Shown piece by piece: positions 63,992 to 64,000 of a DNA stretch of 64,000 nt; the stretch's first letter is position 1; the number at the start of each line of letters is the position of its first letter. Made by a program: the position numbers and the translations under genes. This stretch comes from CALKJU01 sp035326425 (GTDB lineage: Bacteria; Pseudomonadota; Alphaproteobacteria; Geminicoccales; Geminicoccaceae), in contig DAOLFG010000012.1 in the NCBI GenBank assembly GCA_035326425.1, forward strand, positions 40,024 to 104,023, given 5' to 3'. The notes beneath the pieces are model-generated. The model worked only from the letters and a program-made list of their open reading frames with translations. It had not been told where the DNA came from and did no database searches.

Positions 63992-64000
63992 CGATCGAGA

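Overview
The window is very GC-rich, has mostly genomic-core gene content, and fits an alphaproteobacterial chromosome, probably Rhodospirillales-like. This rests on gene order (parB-parA-rsmG-mnmG-mnmE, rho-hemJ-hemE facing the pyruvate,phosphate dikinase regulator, HIG1-pduO-etfB-etfA-hbd, topA-rnr-rpmG, plsY-pyrC'-pyrB), on alphaproteobacterial small families (DUF3553, DUF6489, a phasin) and on TTGACA/CTAT-type promoters. No genus can be named from the sequence. I saw no tRNA, rRNA, IS element, prophage or CRISPR array.

Layout. 1-5 kb: end of an ECF sigma factor with its RskA-like anti-sigma factor, a phasin behind a palindromic operator, a PhyH dioxygenase, a GNAT acetyltransferase, an MT-A70 methyltransferase and a membrane-anchored TerB/J-domain protein. 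5-9 kb: a fused hydantoinase/5-oxoprolinase and a DUF3553 protein. 9-15 kb: the chromosome partition cluster parB-parA-rsmG-mnmG-mnmE-DUF6489, with three parS sites in or near it and one perfect DnaA box beside parB. 15-19 kb: YyaL-type protein, quinone oxidoreductase, Bcr/CflA efflux pump. 19-24 kb: rho-hemJ-hemE and divergent ppsR; the 448-bp hemE-ppsR gap is where Caulobacter-type chromosomes carry oriC. 24-29 kb: unknown membrane protein, dinB, a TolC-like channel, a metal-dependent deacetylase and an orphan spore-coat-U protein.

29-34 kb holds a three-gene molybdoenzyme operon best read as the cytoplasm-facing sulfite dehydrogenase SoeABC. 34-39 kb is one 1,816-residue protein joining a polytopic membrane domain to a GH94 phosphorylase-like region. 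39-46 kb is a leftward series: ROK kinase, HIG1, PduO, ETF beta and alpha, 3-hydroxybutyryl-CoA dehydrogenase, LEA14-like lipoprotein and a CorC/CNNM protein. The etfBA promoter carries a palindrome resembling the sites before the phasin, which suggests one regulator couples polyhydroxyalkanoate granules to acyl-CoA oxidation. 46-51 kb is an HlyD-RbbA-YhhJ efflux operon. 51-52 kb is a two-domain OmpA-like protein interrupted by a 100-N assembly gap inside a repeat. 52-58 kb runs leftward: topA, rnr, a guanidine-II riboswitch with the SugE/Gdx guanidinium exporter, and rpmG. 58-64 kb: dprA, a methyltransferase, plsY, a pyrC homologue lacking the usual metal-binding His pair, pyrB, an RlpA-like protein and a DUF2270 membrane protein.

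Several starts are non-ATG (GTG or TTG: parA, mnmE, rho, hemJ, ppsR, soeA, pduO, rnr). Many long open frames opposite real genes are GC-driven shadows and are left out.
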